60,929 nucleotides of DNA from Ignavibacteria bacterium UBA2333 (GTDB lineage: Bacteria; Bacteroidota; Ignavibacteria; Kapaibacteriales; Kapaibacteriaceae), in the NCBI GenBank assembly GCA_002344895.1, contig DDUR01000086.1, positions 1-60,929 on the forward strand, read 5' to 3'. A program made the position numbers and the translations under genes. The notes beneath the pieces are model-generated. The model had not been told where the DNA came from. It made no database searches and saw only the letters and a program-made list of their open reading frames with translations. How positions within the stretch are numbered: the stretch's first letter is position 1; the number at the start of each line of letters is the position of its first letter. This document shows positions 1-9,000 of the stretch, piece after piece.

Positions 1-22
1 CTTCGCCCCATACCATATCTAA

Positions 23-48
23 ATCTCCTGGAGGATCCTCCCGGAGAA
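23..48. repeat. Palindromic repeat, copy 1
   Basis: Arms ATCTCCTGGAGG and CCTCCCGGAGAA lie around a 2-nt centre (AT), with two mismatches between the arms. It belongs to the same family as the copies at 1445-1572 and 60908-60929. It lies just past the stop (position 80) of the minus-strand gene 80-1996. On the minus strand its AGGAGA core sits about 8 nt before an ATG at 16-14, so it could supply the ribosome binding site of a gene that continues off the window. Confidence 0.8.
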
Positions 49-79
49 GTGTCGGAGAAGTGATGAGAAGTAATCTGGT

Positions 80-1996
80 TTATTTCACAACTTCAAGAAT
101 TCCCTTCCTCAGAGGAAACCAGATAGTCTGCATCAATGCCGCATCCTGCGGTAGCTTCATTGATGTCAGCCCCCTACGTGCTTCAGAACCGGTATTGTCA
201 TTTCGCACAACAAGCCAATTGGCAAGAAATGAGGCGATGCCGCTAAGCAATCCCGACGTCTTATCCTTTCGAAGAAGTTCTAGATTGAGATCTGTATAGT
301 CGGGATGAACACTACCCCGACTCGTTCGACCCGACACTGCTATGTCAAAGGTGGCAATTGAACAATGTCCAGACGTGACTCGGATCCGCTCTGCCTCGAT
401 AAGAAAGGTGTTAAGATCACGACAGTCGAGATTCTTTGCAGTTCCCGTAGCTGTCAACTCATGCCGACGTGGACGGAGGTCTATTCTTATATGCGCATCT
501 AACAATGCTGATCGCAAGAACTGAGTCGTTCCACGTACGTCTAAAATTGATGACGTTGTGTCAGTTGTGACTCCCGTAATCGTGTATTCTCCCTTACTCC
601 AAACGAGTGTTGCGGTTTGTAATGGAGATATTGTCCATTCGGAATACTTGATGCCAACGTCTCTCATTCGTATAGCTCCAACTTCAAGTCTAAATGGTAA
701 CTGGCGAATGAGTCGCCATAATTGTGGTGGTGGCTGTTGCCGTAGTCTTCGCTCTTTGGGGCGTTTGTCTGACAGGATGTCGATGCTTGCGCTTCCAACT
801 GTAATCACATCCGCATGAATTGCAGTACCCTGTGTCAATGAAGTAAGGTCAATACCATCTAGCACGAGGCGTTTGCCAAACAATTCGATTCTGTCAGAAC
901 CTCTCGGGATTCTACGAATGTGTTCAACATCATCATGAATTGGATGCATATGGAATGATCCAACAGTAAGCCGATGTTGTTTGTACGCAAACGCAACATC
1001 GCGCGCCTCATATGATATCAATGAGTCGACTATGTATTGTACGTGACTAAATGTAAGTGACGAGTCTGACTGTTCAGAGGAGAGGCCAATGTTCACCGCA
1101 TGTACAAACGTATCTGGGCGAAGTAGTCTTGTAAGAGACGCGACATGAACAGATACGTCCCCAATGAGGGGAGTTGTGGTGTCCGTGTCAACTGCGATAG
1201 ATGTTATGGTGAACCTACCTCCATCAATTCGAGACGTTTCAACCGAGTCGGAACGCCGAACGTCAATCCATGAGATTGCATCAATTGACACTCGTTCAAT
1301 GTTTAAGGGTACGACTTCTGTTGGTAAGATCGTTGCAGCCAATGCCGAAAGAATACTATCGGCTGAAGGCAACTGTGGTAATTGAAGCGGTACTGAGGAT
1401 GAGTCTGCTTTCTGCTCATGAAGTTTCAGTCTTTCTCGATCCGATTCTCCGGGAGGTTTCTCCCGGAGAATCATTTTTGACGTTGGTGTATCCAATTCTC
1501 CGGGAGAGTTCTCCCGGAGAACTACCTTGGACTTTGAAGTACTCAAATCTCCGGGAGGATCCTCCCGGAGATTTAGTGGGACTATTGTTTCATCAACGAC
1601 CCTCCGAACCCGAACACCATGCACGTCAACAGACCCAATCGATAAACCATTCTCCCGGAGAATGTCCCATGGATAAAGTCCAACGACGTTTGTGCTGTCA
1701 ATCACTATTGATAGCTGTACGTGCTTCGTCGAGTCGTATATCCGTACAGTCGCTTGAGATATCGTGAGTTCACCACTGAAAAATCCATAGTCGAGTTTGC
1801 CAATCTCGACGCGTAGTCGACCTTCAGACTGTCGGAAGGCCTCCGTTTCGACACGACCTCGGAGGTAGTCGTCAATGGCCGTTGAAATTGCCGTCTCAAC
1901 TCGTTCATGAAAGAGTTGCCAAAACCCAAATCCTACCACCAGGAGGAAGCTTATAGCACCAGCCGATAAGACTAGTATTCGTTTTGTTGAGGTCAT
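80..1996 (-). CDS. AsmA/DUF748-like membrane-anchored protein carrying in-frame palindromic repeats
   Basis: A 638-residue protein with one N-terminal hydrophobic segment (about residues 8-28) followed by a long beta-rich region with no catalytic motif. The C-terminal part, about residues 480-600, alternates strands in the style of AsmA/DUF748 proteins, which sit in the periplasm and are linked to envelope lipid homeostasis. That assignment is by style only. Residues 143-185 hold three near-identical 9-mers, LREDPPGDL, LRENSPGEL and LREKPPGES, exactly 17 residues apart. These are encoded by copies of the palindromic repeat, and a fourth half-copy encodes ILRENGLS near residue 115. The ATG overlaps the stop of the upstream gene by 4 nt (ATGA), so the two are translationally coupled as the last visible genes of a three-gene operon. 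The function is unknown. Confidence 0.6.
   Translation of the reverse strand: MTSTKRILVLSAGAISFLLVVGFGFWQLFHERVETAISTAIDDYLRGRVETEAFRQSEGRLRVEIGKLDYGFFSGELTISQATVRIYDSTKHVQLSIVIDSTNVVGLYPWDILRENGLSIGSVDVHGVRVRRVVDETIVPLNLREDPPGDLSTSKSKVVLRENSPGELDTPTSKMILREKPPGESDRERLKLHEQKADSSSVPLQLPQLPSADSILSALAATILPTEVVPLNIERVSIDAISWIDVRRSDSVETSRIDGGRFTITSIAVDTDTTTPLIGDVSVHVASLTRLLRPDTFVHAVNIGLSSEQSDSSLTFSHVQYIVDSLISYEARDVAFAYKQHRLTVGSFHMHPIHDDVEHIRRIPRGSDRIELFGKRLVLDGIDLTSLTQGTAIHADVITVGSASIDILSDKRPKERRLRQQPPPQLWRLIRQLPFRLEVGAIRMRDVGIKYSEWTISPLQTATLVWSKGEYTITGVTTDTTSSILDVRGTTQFLRSALLDAHIRIDLRPRRHELTATGTAKNLDCRDLNTFLIEAERIRVTSGHCSIATFDIAVSGRTSRGSVHPDYTDLNLELLRKDKTSGLLSGIASFLANWLVVRNDNTGSEARRGLTSMKLPQDAALMQTIWFPLRKGILEVVK
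1445..1572. repeat. Three palindromic repeats at 51-bp spacing inside a coding gene
   Basis: Copies lie at 1445-1470, 1496-1521 and 1547-1572. Each has 12-nt arms around a 2-nt centre (TT, GT, AT). The second and third copies have perfectly complementary arms. Their starts are exactly 51 bp apart, so the reading frame is kept. The roughly 25 bp between copies are less conserved than the palindromes. Confidence 0.9.
1650..1662. repeat. Half-copy of the palindromic repeat
   Basis: TTCTCCCGGAGAA is a single 13-bp half-unit of the repeat family. It lies in the same gene as the three full copies and encodes part of the ILRENG peptide on the minus strand. Confidence 0.6.
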
Positions 1997-2610
1997 GGCA
2001 TCAGTGAGTTGAGTGTACGCTGACGGAACTCTAAAGCAACATCGGAAGACTCACTGCTTCTACAGTGTTCGTCTATCCATGCCTTGACGTCGTCTCGACT
2101 GCATGGCAATTTGTTGTGAAAGAATGTATGCTGATGGTGTTCTAGGAGGTAGACAAGAAAGTCCCGTAACCACGGTGTGGTAATCGGTATCGGTGCAGCT
2201 GCAAAGAGTACCCTACGTTTGCGATCACGGTATCGGATGACGATACAAGGTCCGATAATCGAGAGAGATAGGTCAGGTTCATAAATGCTGTCCTTCCGGA
2301 TATCATCACGAAGCTGAATGTCTCGAATGTCTGCAATCGGGATCGCACGAGTGATGTCAGATATCGGTGACATATACGTAAGGACGAGTTCGTCCGATTT
2401 CATTTCCGCCGAGATTAGCTGCGATTGGGTCCCAGCGGTTCTCGTCAGAATGTATCCAACGACTCCTAGAACTACACCAATTGCAGTGAGGATCCAACGC
2501 AGCGTGTCCGACCCGAAGCCTCCTAGTGAGGAGAATGGGACGGCAGCAAGTGTGGTGATGGCTCCAATCCGAGCAAAGATTCTTGTTCGTTTTGTTACCT
2601 CGAATCGCAT
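1993..2610 (-). CDS. Membrane protein with two TM helices and a PH-like cytoplasmic domain
   Basis: A 205-residue protein. Two hydrophobic segments (about residues 12-32 and 38-58) form a hairpin. They are followed by a beta-rich stretch (about 65-150) whose layout resembles bacterial PH-like domains, then a helical tail. No enzyme motif is visible. It starts 4 nt after the upstream hydrolase stop and overlaps the downstream gene by ATGA, so it is the middle gene of an operon. I do not recognise a named family, and the PH-like call is tentative. Confidence 0.55.
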   Translation of the reverse strand: MRFEVTKRTRIFARIGAITTLAAVPFSSLGGFGSDTLRWILTAIGVVLGVVGYILTRTAGTQSQLISAEMKSDELVLTYMSPISDITRAIPIADIRDIQLRDDIRKDSIYEPDLSLSIIGPCIVIRYRDRKRRVLFAAAPIPITTPWLRDFLVYLLEHHQHTFFHNKLPCSRDDVKAWIDEHCRSSESSDVALEFRQRTLNSLMP

Positions 2611-2614
2611 GTCG

Positions 2615-4000
2615 CTACTGCCTTACGGTGACCAATCGAGAGTGACGATCCACTCGAATGTCGATGAGTGTCGTTGTGTTTGGATAAAACAACGATATAG
2701 CCCCTGGATCCTTGGGATCGTATATCATAAGGTCGTTAAACTCTGACGTGTTGTAGCCTATTTCACTGTCGCCACTATAGGCCAGTATATTGATGCTAAC
2801 AACATAGTCGTCGTCCCGTTTCTTCTTTACGATTTTCTTCAGCTTCGATTGGTTAACCAGAAAGCGTCGGTGATGAGGTGCATCGCTGTGTGGGTGACAC
2901 TCCGATCGTAACATTTCGTTGAGGTCGTCACTTCGCCGACGTTCTTCCTCGTCCTGAGAGACCTTTTTCTTCGCAAAGTACCATCCGTGCTTTTTCTCAA
3001 CCGTAATGTGACTTCTATGCCATACGTTAAACTGCATGTGAAAGTCATGTACGGCCATGTTCCGGTCATCAGTCATACAAACATGAAACTGTTGATACAC
3101 GTCCTCCGTCGTCGGGAACGATGTGCTGAAGGTGTCATAGGCGGCATGCGCAGCTTGATACTCTGCCGGCGTCTGCCTGCGTAAGGAGTCCAAGACCAGC
3201 GAGATGACGTCAGCATTGTCTAATACGGTTCCATGATCACATGCTCCGTGTGTCGCAAATGGTGTTGATGGAAGTGCACCCGTTTGTAACCAGTCTGCTG
3301 TAAGTTCACGACTTGAGGCATGAACAAAGTCGAGCACGTACTTCCGTGAATTGAGTCCAGCACCACTCACGACGATCGTACCGTCCGTACCCTCCTCGTT
3401 AATCAGTGATCGAAGTCCACCATACGGTTTTGTACCCGTGATGACATAGGCATGTATACCATCCGGATGATAGATCGTGCCCTTGTGATCGAATAGATCA
3501 AAGTGAGCTAGTTCCCACTGTTTGGGTGACCCTAGTTCGAGGCTTTTGACGATTCGCTCGCCAACTTCCAGAAAGTCTTGAGCACTGCGATTTCCTTTGG
3601 CAATTCTGCCAAGAACAGAGTTGGCTTTATGAGCGAGTGGTGAGCCGAAGTTTGCCGGAGCAAGAAAGACGATAGATCGGCAGAGGTCAAGGGACCCCGC
3701 CCATGCATACTGCTTGAGCCATTGCCGCACAACGAGTCCTCCCGTGCTGTGCACAACAAAGCTTAATGAACGAGGTCCGCCATTCAATAATCCCTGTTGT
3801 TTGAGTTCCAGGTGCATACCCTCTGCCATGTCTTCCAGACAGGCCTGATTATCAAGAGAATTGTAATCAGCATACCAAAGTTTGAGATTCGGTAGCCCCT
3901 TTGCCCCCTTCCGAGAATTGGCAGCAAGGAGATGTTTCCCAAGGCCCTGGCGGAGATCATCGGCCTTGGCACTGTAGCCGTGAATTAGTACAACGTTCAT
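2615..4000 (-). CDS. Alpha/beta-hydrolase (lipase/esterase-like) with an unknown C-terminal domain
   Basis: A 461-residue protein. The N-terminus has the hydrolase oxyanion motif HGYS (residues 7-10) and the nucleophile elbow VHSTGG with Ser85, which is typical of PGAP1/lipase-type folds. The N-terminal 250 residues match a hydrolase core. The C-terminal 200 residues are charged (Lys/Arg/Glu-rich around 330-400) and not recognised. There is no signal peptide, so it is probably cytoplasmic. It is the first gene of the minus-strand operon, transcribed away from the transposase at 4153. Residues 31-37 (KGAKGLP) are encoded by a copy of the GGGGC-type dispersed motif. The substrate cannot be read from the sequence. 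Confidence 0.75.
   Translation of the reverse strand: MNVVLIHGYSAKADDLRQGLGKHLLAANSRKGAKGLPNLKLWYADYNSLDNQACLEDMAEGMHLELKQQGLLNGGPRSLSFVVHSTGGLVVRQWLKQYAWAGSLDLCRSIVFLAPANFGSPLAHKANSVLGRIAKGNRSAQDFLEVGERIVKSLELGSPKQWELAHFDLFDHKGTIYHPDGIHAYVITGTKPYGGLRSLINEEGTDGTIVVSGAGLNSRKYVLDFVHASSRELTADWLQTGALPSTPFATHGACDHGTVLDNADVISLVLDSLRRQTPAEYQAAHAAYDTFSTSFPTTEDVYQQFHVCMTDDRNMAVHDFHMQFNVWHRSHITVEKKHGWYFAKKKVSQDEEERRRSDDLNEMLRSECHPHSDAPHHRRFLVNQSKLKKIVKKKRDDDYVVSINILAYSGDSEIGYNTSEFNDLMIYDPKDPGAISLFYPNTTTLIDIRVDRHSRLVTVRQ
3895..3908 (-). repeat. GGGGC-type dispersed motif (coding)
   Basis: Minus strand GGGGGCAAAGGGGC, inside the hydrolase gene. The identical 14-mer occurs at 39402-39415 at the start of lnt. 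Confidence 0.7.
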
Positions 4001-4152
4001 AACGGTGCTCCGGATTTCCTACAAGGAAAACTGTGAGAAAGAAAGGTTCCCGAACATACGGACTGTCACGTTTTGATGCCGTATTACCACATGGTCATTG
4101 TGAGCAAGTGCTCAATCCCTGTTTACCTCACATAACCACAAAGGAAAGAGTT

Positions 4153-4650
4153 ATGGTCATGAAGCGAAACATGACGGGATCTGCCACAATGATTGGCATC
4201 CACCTGATCGCAATTCCAGGCGATAATCAAGTTTTGGACGTAGAGGCTGTTGGTCGTGAGATTGAACATCTCGCTCATACAACAGCCGTGATCGCAGGCT
4301 GCACCTGCTCTGCTGTTCATGTCCGCCCGGATCATGTTCACGTCCTGATTGCAGCTGCCGCGGAAGAGTCCGTTGGTTCATTCATTCCAAGGTTTCTCGA
4401 TGTAACCTCTCAGTTCATTCGAAGTGAACAAGAGAAGCGCGGTGATACAAATGGTTTCTTTTGGGACGATGGTGTGCACGTTACTCTCTTGCCACCTTGG
4501 CATCTGGAAATCCTCGCATCGTTTGTACGAGACCAAGATCGATTCCACGAGAGGAAGTCGTTGCAAGAAGAAATCGATGAGGTGTTTATGCCAAATGCTG
4601 CAGAGCCACCCCGTCCGAAGAGTCGGAACGGAACATTCCGACCATCATAG
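4153..4650 (+). CDS. IS200/IS605-type Y1 (HUH) transposase, possibly inactive
   Basis: About 165 residues in the usual size range of TnpA. The HUH metal-binding motif is present as PDHVHVLI. The C-terminal helix that normally carries the catalytic tyrosine in a YI..Q context reads SFVRDQDRFHERKS, so the tyrosine appears to be Phe. That would abolish single-strand transposition unless another Tyr takes over. I chose ATG 4153 because AAGGAAAG lies 5-12 nt upstream; an open frame extends to 4033 but lacks TnpA similarity. It is convergent with the aminotransferase, with 1 nt between stops. No clear IS ends or left/right hairpins are visible in the flanks. Y1 relatives (RAYTs) spread palindromic REP sequences, which makes its presence among palindromic repeats notable. 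It may be a domesticated or decaying copy. Confidence 0.75.
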   Translation: MVMKRNMTGSATMIGIHLIAIPGDNQVLDVEAVGREIEHLAHTTAVIAGCTCSAVHVRPDHVHVLIAAAAEESVGSFIPRFLDVTSQFIRSEQEKRGDTNGFFWDDGVHVTLLPPWHLEILASFVRDQDRFHERKSLQEEIDEVFMPNAAEPPRPKSRNGTFRPS

Positions 4651-4651
4651 T

Positions 4652-5938
4652 CTACATCTTCACGCTCGGCACGTGGCCATCGGCGATGTTCGTCATCGCC
4701 TCGGAAAACCGTTCCATCTCGTCTTTTGTGGTGTAGACATTTGGAGCAACCCGCAGGCCTTTGAACTCATCGTGAACGATGGCCACCGTGAAGATGCGAT
4801 GTTTGTCGAGTAACCATTGTGAAACTTTATTGGGATCAGTACCTTCAATGTGTACGAGCCGAAGGCCACATTGATTGTTTACGTGCTTAATGTCAGTAAG
4901 AAAGCGCACGGACGGATGGGCGCTAAGTCTGTCCGTCCAAACCGCATGGAGTTCGCGTAGACGAATAGCCTTTCGCTCTGCGCCAATCGTCTGATGAAAC
5001 GTTATGGCATCACCAATTGCGTTGTGAACTGCAGCAGGATGTGTTCCAATCTCTTCAAACTTGCGAATGTCTGCGTCCATAGTCTTTGGTGCAGCCATCA
5101 AGGGCCAAATAGAAGGAATAAGGTCCTTCCGAACATAGAGCATCCCTGTCCCTATCGGCGCACTGAGCCACTTGTGGAGTGATGTTGCAAACACATCGCA
5201 GTCAAGGTCCGCCCTACGGAAGGGGATGTGGGCAAAGGAATGGGCTCCATCAACAATTGAAAGAATTCCTCGTTCTCTTGCGATACGACAGATAGACTGA
5301 ACCGGAAGAATTTGACCGGTGAGAAAGACAATGTGAGAAATGTGTACTACCTTCGTCTGCGGAGTGAATGCAGAAACAACGGCGTCGACGAAGTCATCAG
5401 AGTTTACGAGTGGTGTTGGATACTTTACGCGCTTAACGACAATGCCGTCACGCCGTTCACGCTGTTCCCACGTGGTTAACATTCGAGGATAGTCTTGTGT
5501 TGTTGTAACGACTTCATCGCCTTCGCGAAGTCGATATCCCAACTGGACAGTTTCGAGGGCTTCACTGGCATTGCGTGTAATGGCGATTTCCTCTTGGTCA
5601 ACACCAAACATCGTCGCTAGTCGTTGCCTCACCGTTTCAATCTGTGGCTCTTGATTCCGCCACATTTCGTAGGCAGGTATCTCGTTTGCGCGCTCCGTTG
5701 CACGTCGAAGCGCATCCTGAACTGATCGTGGTGATGGAGCGACTCCACCGTTATTGAGATTCACGATCGTTGGATCGATGGCATAGGCCTGCCGAACAGT
5801 AAACCAGAATTCGTCGTCATTGCTCGACGCAGAAGTAGCAAGAGACAATGCGTTAGCAAGGGCCTCAGTAATACCTATGAACGATGTGCCGGTAGCTGCG
5901 ATAGCCTGAAGAGCAGTTCGACGAGTGAGGTATGTCAT
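4652..5938 (-). CDS. Class V PLP-dependent aminotransferase/epimerase-like protein with Tat-type signal
   Basis: A 428-residue member of the fold-type I, isopenicillin-N-epimerase/cysteine-desulfurase-like family. The PLP-binding lysine lies in TSLHKWLSAPIGTG, and the aspartate of IVDGAHSFAHI is the expected ring-nitrogen partner. Other family blocks include NNGGVAPSP near the N-terminus and TRNASEAL. The N-terminus starts TRRTALQAIAATG, a twin-arginine-like export signal, so the enzyme is probably exported folded with its cofactor, as in other Tat-carrying members. I used ATG 5938; GTG and TTG codons directly upstream (5941, 5944) are alternatives. No strong ribosome binding site decides it. 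The substrate is unknown. Confidence 0.85.
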   Translation of the reverse strand: MTYLTRRTALQAIAATGTSFIGITEALANALSLATSASSNDDEFWFTVRQAYAIDPTIVNLNNGGVAPSPRSVQDALRRATERANEIPAYEMWRNQEPQIETVRQRLATMFGVDQEEIAITRNASEALETVQLGYRLREGDEVVTTTQDYPRMLTTWEQRERRDGIVVKRVKYPTPLVNSDDFVDAVVSAFTPQTKVVHISHIVFLTGQILPVQSICRIARERGILSIVDGAHSFAHIPFRRADLDCDVFATSLHKWLSAPIGTGMLYVRKDLIPSIWPLMAAPKTMDADIRKFEEIGTHPAAVHNAIGDAITFHQTIGAERKAIRLRELHAVWTDRLSAHPSVRFLTDIKHVNNQCGLRLVHIEGTDPNKVSQWLLDKHRIFTVAIVHDEFKGLRVAPNVYTTKDEMERFSEAMTNIADGHVPSVKM

Positions 5939-5973
5939 CACCAAATGTAGTCATTTGCAGATTGTAGTGATAA

Positions 5974-5987
5974 GGGGCAAATCGGGC
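5974..5987 (+). repeat. GGGGC-type dispersed motif (intergenic, one mismatch)
   Basis: GGGGCAAATCGGGC lies in the 159-bp divergent region between the aminotransferase and the sensor kinase. Confidence 0.5.
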
Positions 5988-6097
5988 ACTATCTCCCATG
6001 TTCTACCATTGTGTTACAACACGGTACTGCATCGTTCCCTCCTACGTATTCCGTACGGGAATTTCCTATATTCCAGCCCATTACGAGAGGAGGTGCC

Positions 6098-9000
6098 ATG
6101 AAGCGTGGTCCCGGTGTCAGGAATCGTTCAGTAAACGATACCAAAGACGAGCAGCAAGATCATCGTGCTAGGAATAGGCCCGGAACAGAGGCAGTTTTTG
6201 AGCAGGTGCGAGCCATTGTTACCAGTCGACGGATGCCATCTTGTGTTAATGATCAGCTCGGACGATACGTAGAGGTAAATGACGCTTATTGCACAATGCT
6301 GGGACTACGTCGAAATGAGCTCATCGGGAGGTCATTTACAACAGTACTCGACCCAGCCGTCCACGCCGATGCACTTCGTATCTATCAAAATTTTGTCGAC
6401 AATGAAACGGAGACAACTCTCACCTGGGAGTTTCGTTCAGTCGCCGGTGCCTCGGTTGATGTTGAGGGCACACTCCTAAAGTTTATTGTCTCGGAACAGG
6501 AGTGTTTTGTTGTCTCGCTCCTGAAAGATGTGACGAACGAGGCACGAAATCGCTGGCTACTTCAAGAAGCATCAGCAAGTGTTCATTTAGGTGGATGGCT
6601 TCTTGATGTTCGAACACAACGAATTGTACTGACGGAAAGTGCAGCAGCAATCCTGGATCTGACAACAAAAAGCTGGGCAGATCTGGGGCTATTGTCGTCG
6701 TTCGTGCTCGGTGACCAACATCGTCACGACGTATCCCAGAGAATCAGTGATTGTATCCACAAAAGAACAGAATTTAACATTGTAAAGAGATGTCGAACGA
6801 TTGGTGGTACAAGTAGATGGGTGCGCATTACGGGTCACCCACAGATTAGAGATGACCGCGTCATTGGTATCTATGGTTCACTACAAGATGTCTCTTCAGA
6901 CTACGAAGCAATCGATAGATTCGAGTCAATTGCGCGCTGCTTGGACAGTGTCTTTATGCGCCTACTGAGAGATCATCACGGTGCTTATTCGATTCTGTAT
7001 GCAAGTGAGTCGACACAACAGATCTTTGGTTGTTTACCAGACGATCTCGTGAAAGACGCTAATTGTTTTTGGCGATCAGTGCATGACGATGATCTCGTTA
7101 CGATACGTAAATGGATATCAGATTCTGCTGATCTCGATGCTCGTCAGAGGACGACAACGAGAATTTACGATCGGTCACAGTCGTATCGTCGGTACGTAGC
7201 GAATATGCTTGCCAGGCCAACATCCGAAGGGACGATTGTTGATGTCGTATTCCTGGATCCAGGAGAAGCAGAAGAGGCACGGATACGACTTGCAGCCATT
7301 GCTGACAATATTCCTGGGGCGGTGTTCCAGTATCGACGTTCTCCGGATGGCACAGATTCACTCTATTTTGTGAGTGAAGGGGCCGCTACGCTATGGGGCG
7401 TTTCAGCGACGGAGGCTATGTGGGATAACAGGCAGGTTTGGGATCGATATGATCCGCGCGATGTCCAGGAACACATGCGGACGATAGAGGAGTCAGCCAA
7501 GAATCTGTCTCAATGGCGACACGAATGGAGATACCATCACCCGACGCTGGGTTTACGATGGCACCGTGGAACTGGAACGCCGACAAAACTTGACGACGGC
7601 ACCGTTGTCTGGGACTCAGTTGTGCTTGATGTAACTCAGGAGAAGGAGCAAAAAGCGACGACAGAGGCTAATGAACGAAAGTTTATATCGGTCTTTAGTG
7701 GAGTCACAAACATAGCAATACAATCACTCGATTCCGAGGGAAGAGTCGGGTTCTGGAATGACGCATGTTCAAAGATCTACGGTGTGACTGCAGAACAAGT
7801 TGTGGGCAAGAATGTACTTGAAGTGGTCTCTGTTGACCCGGATGCTCAAACTATTCAACCGATTATACAGTCACTCATTCTAGGTACGATAGAGCAGTCC
7901 ACATTTCCTTGTAGGATTCGACTACTTGACGGCACGGAGCGACACCTTCGATCAAGTTTTACGCGAGTTGTCACTCCGAGTGATACAGTTGAGGTTTTCA
8001 GATTTGACGTCGACGTTACGGAGACTGTCGTCACGGAACAACGACTGCGCAAGGCTTTACACGACTATGACGAGCGCGTTAAAGAGCAGATTATACTGTA
8101 CAAGATCGCCGACCTATCTGAACGAGATCTTACCGTTGAAGAGATGTTGCAGCACGCTGCAAAGATTATCGTTGAAGGCTTTCATGAGCCGGAGGTCACA
8201 CACGCAGAACTGAGATTTGACGGAATCTCGTGTGAGTACGGTGCGAAGATTGCAAAAACAGAGCCCTTTATTATTTCGACAAATGCAGAGCTTGATGCCG
8301 GAATCGTAACGATCACCGTACGTGTAGATACTTCTCGCGGAAAGATCATCTCGTCGGAGTTACCATTTCTAGATGAAGAACGGGTGCTCATTGCGACACT
8401 TGTTGACATTCTGGCTCTCAAGATTCAGAACGTCATAGCTAGAGTAGAGGCTGAACAGCAGACACGAAAGATTGCAAACCTCCTCAATGGATCGCTCGAT
8501 ATTATCTGCAGTGTTGACGAGCTTGGCACCGTTATGGTAATCGGCCCAGCAGTTGAACTGTTGACGGGAGTGCCAGCGCGCGAGCTTGTTGGTAAATCGA
8601 TTACAGAGATTATCCATGAGGATGATCGCGACGCGTTCTTAACAAGCCTTCAGCACGTGATTGATGGCTCGGATGCCCGTGGTATCGTTGCTCGAGTACT
8701 GAGTGCCGCTTCCGAATCGGTCGAAACAGACTGGTCAGTACACTGGGACAAACAAACTCGTTCGCTGTATCTCGTAGGTAGAGATATCTCAGAAAGACTG
8801 TCGTCCGAGCGTAGACTCAGTGAGATCGCTGAGGACCTGCGTACGAGCGTCGAACGTTACGACCTGGTCATGAAGGCAACCGCTGATGCCGTATGGGACT
8901 GGGATCTAACGACAAACGATCTTTTCTGGTCGGAGTCATTCTATCACGTCTTTGGTTATGATCCGAAGGTTCTTCAACCTCATATATCATCGTGGGAGGA

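Noticed and set aside
6011..6097. GTG start of the sensor kinase 29 codons upstream
   Set aside because: The ATG at 6098 has a strong GAGAGGAGG site; the upstream GTG has none.
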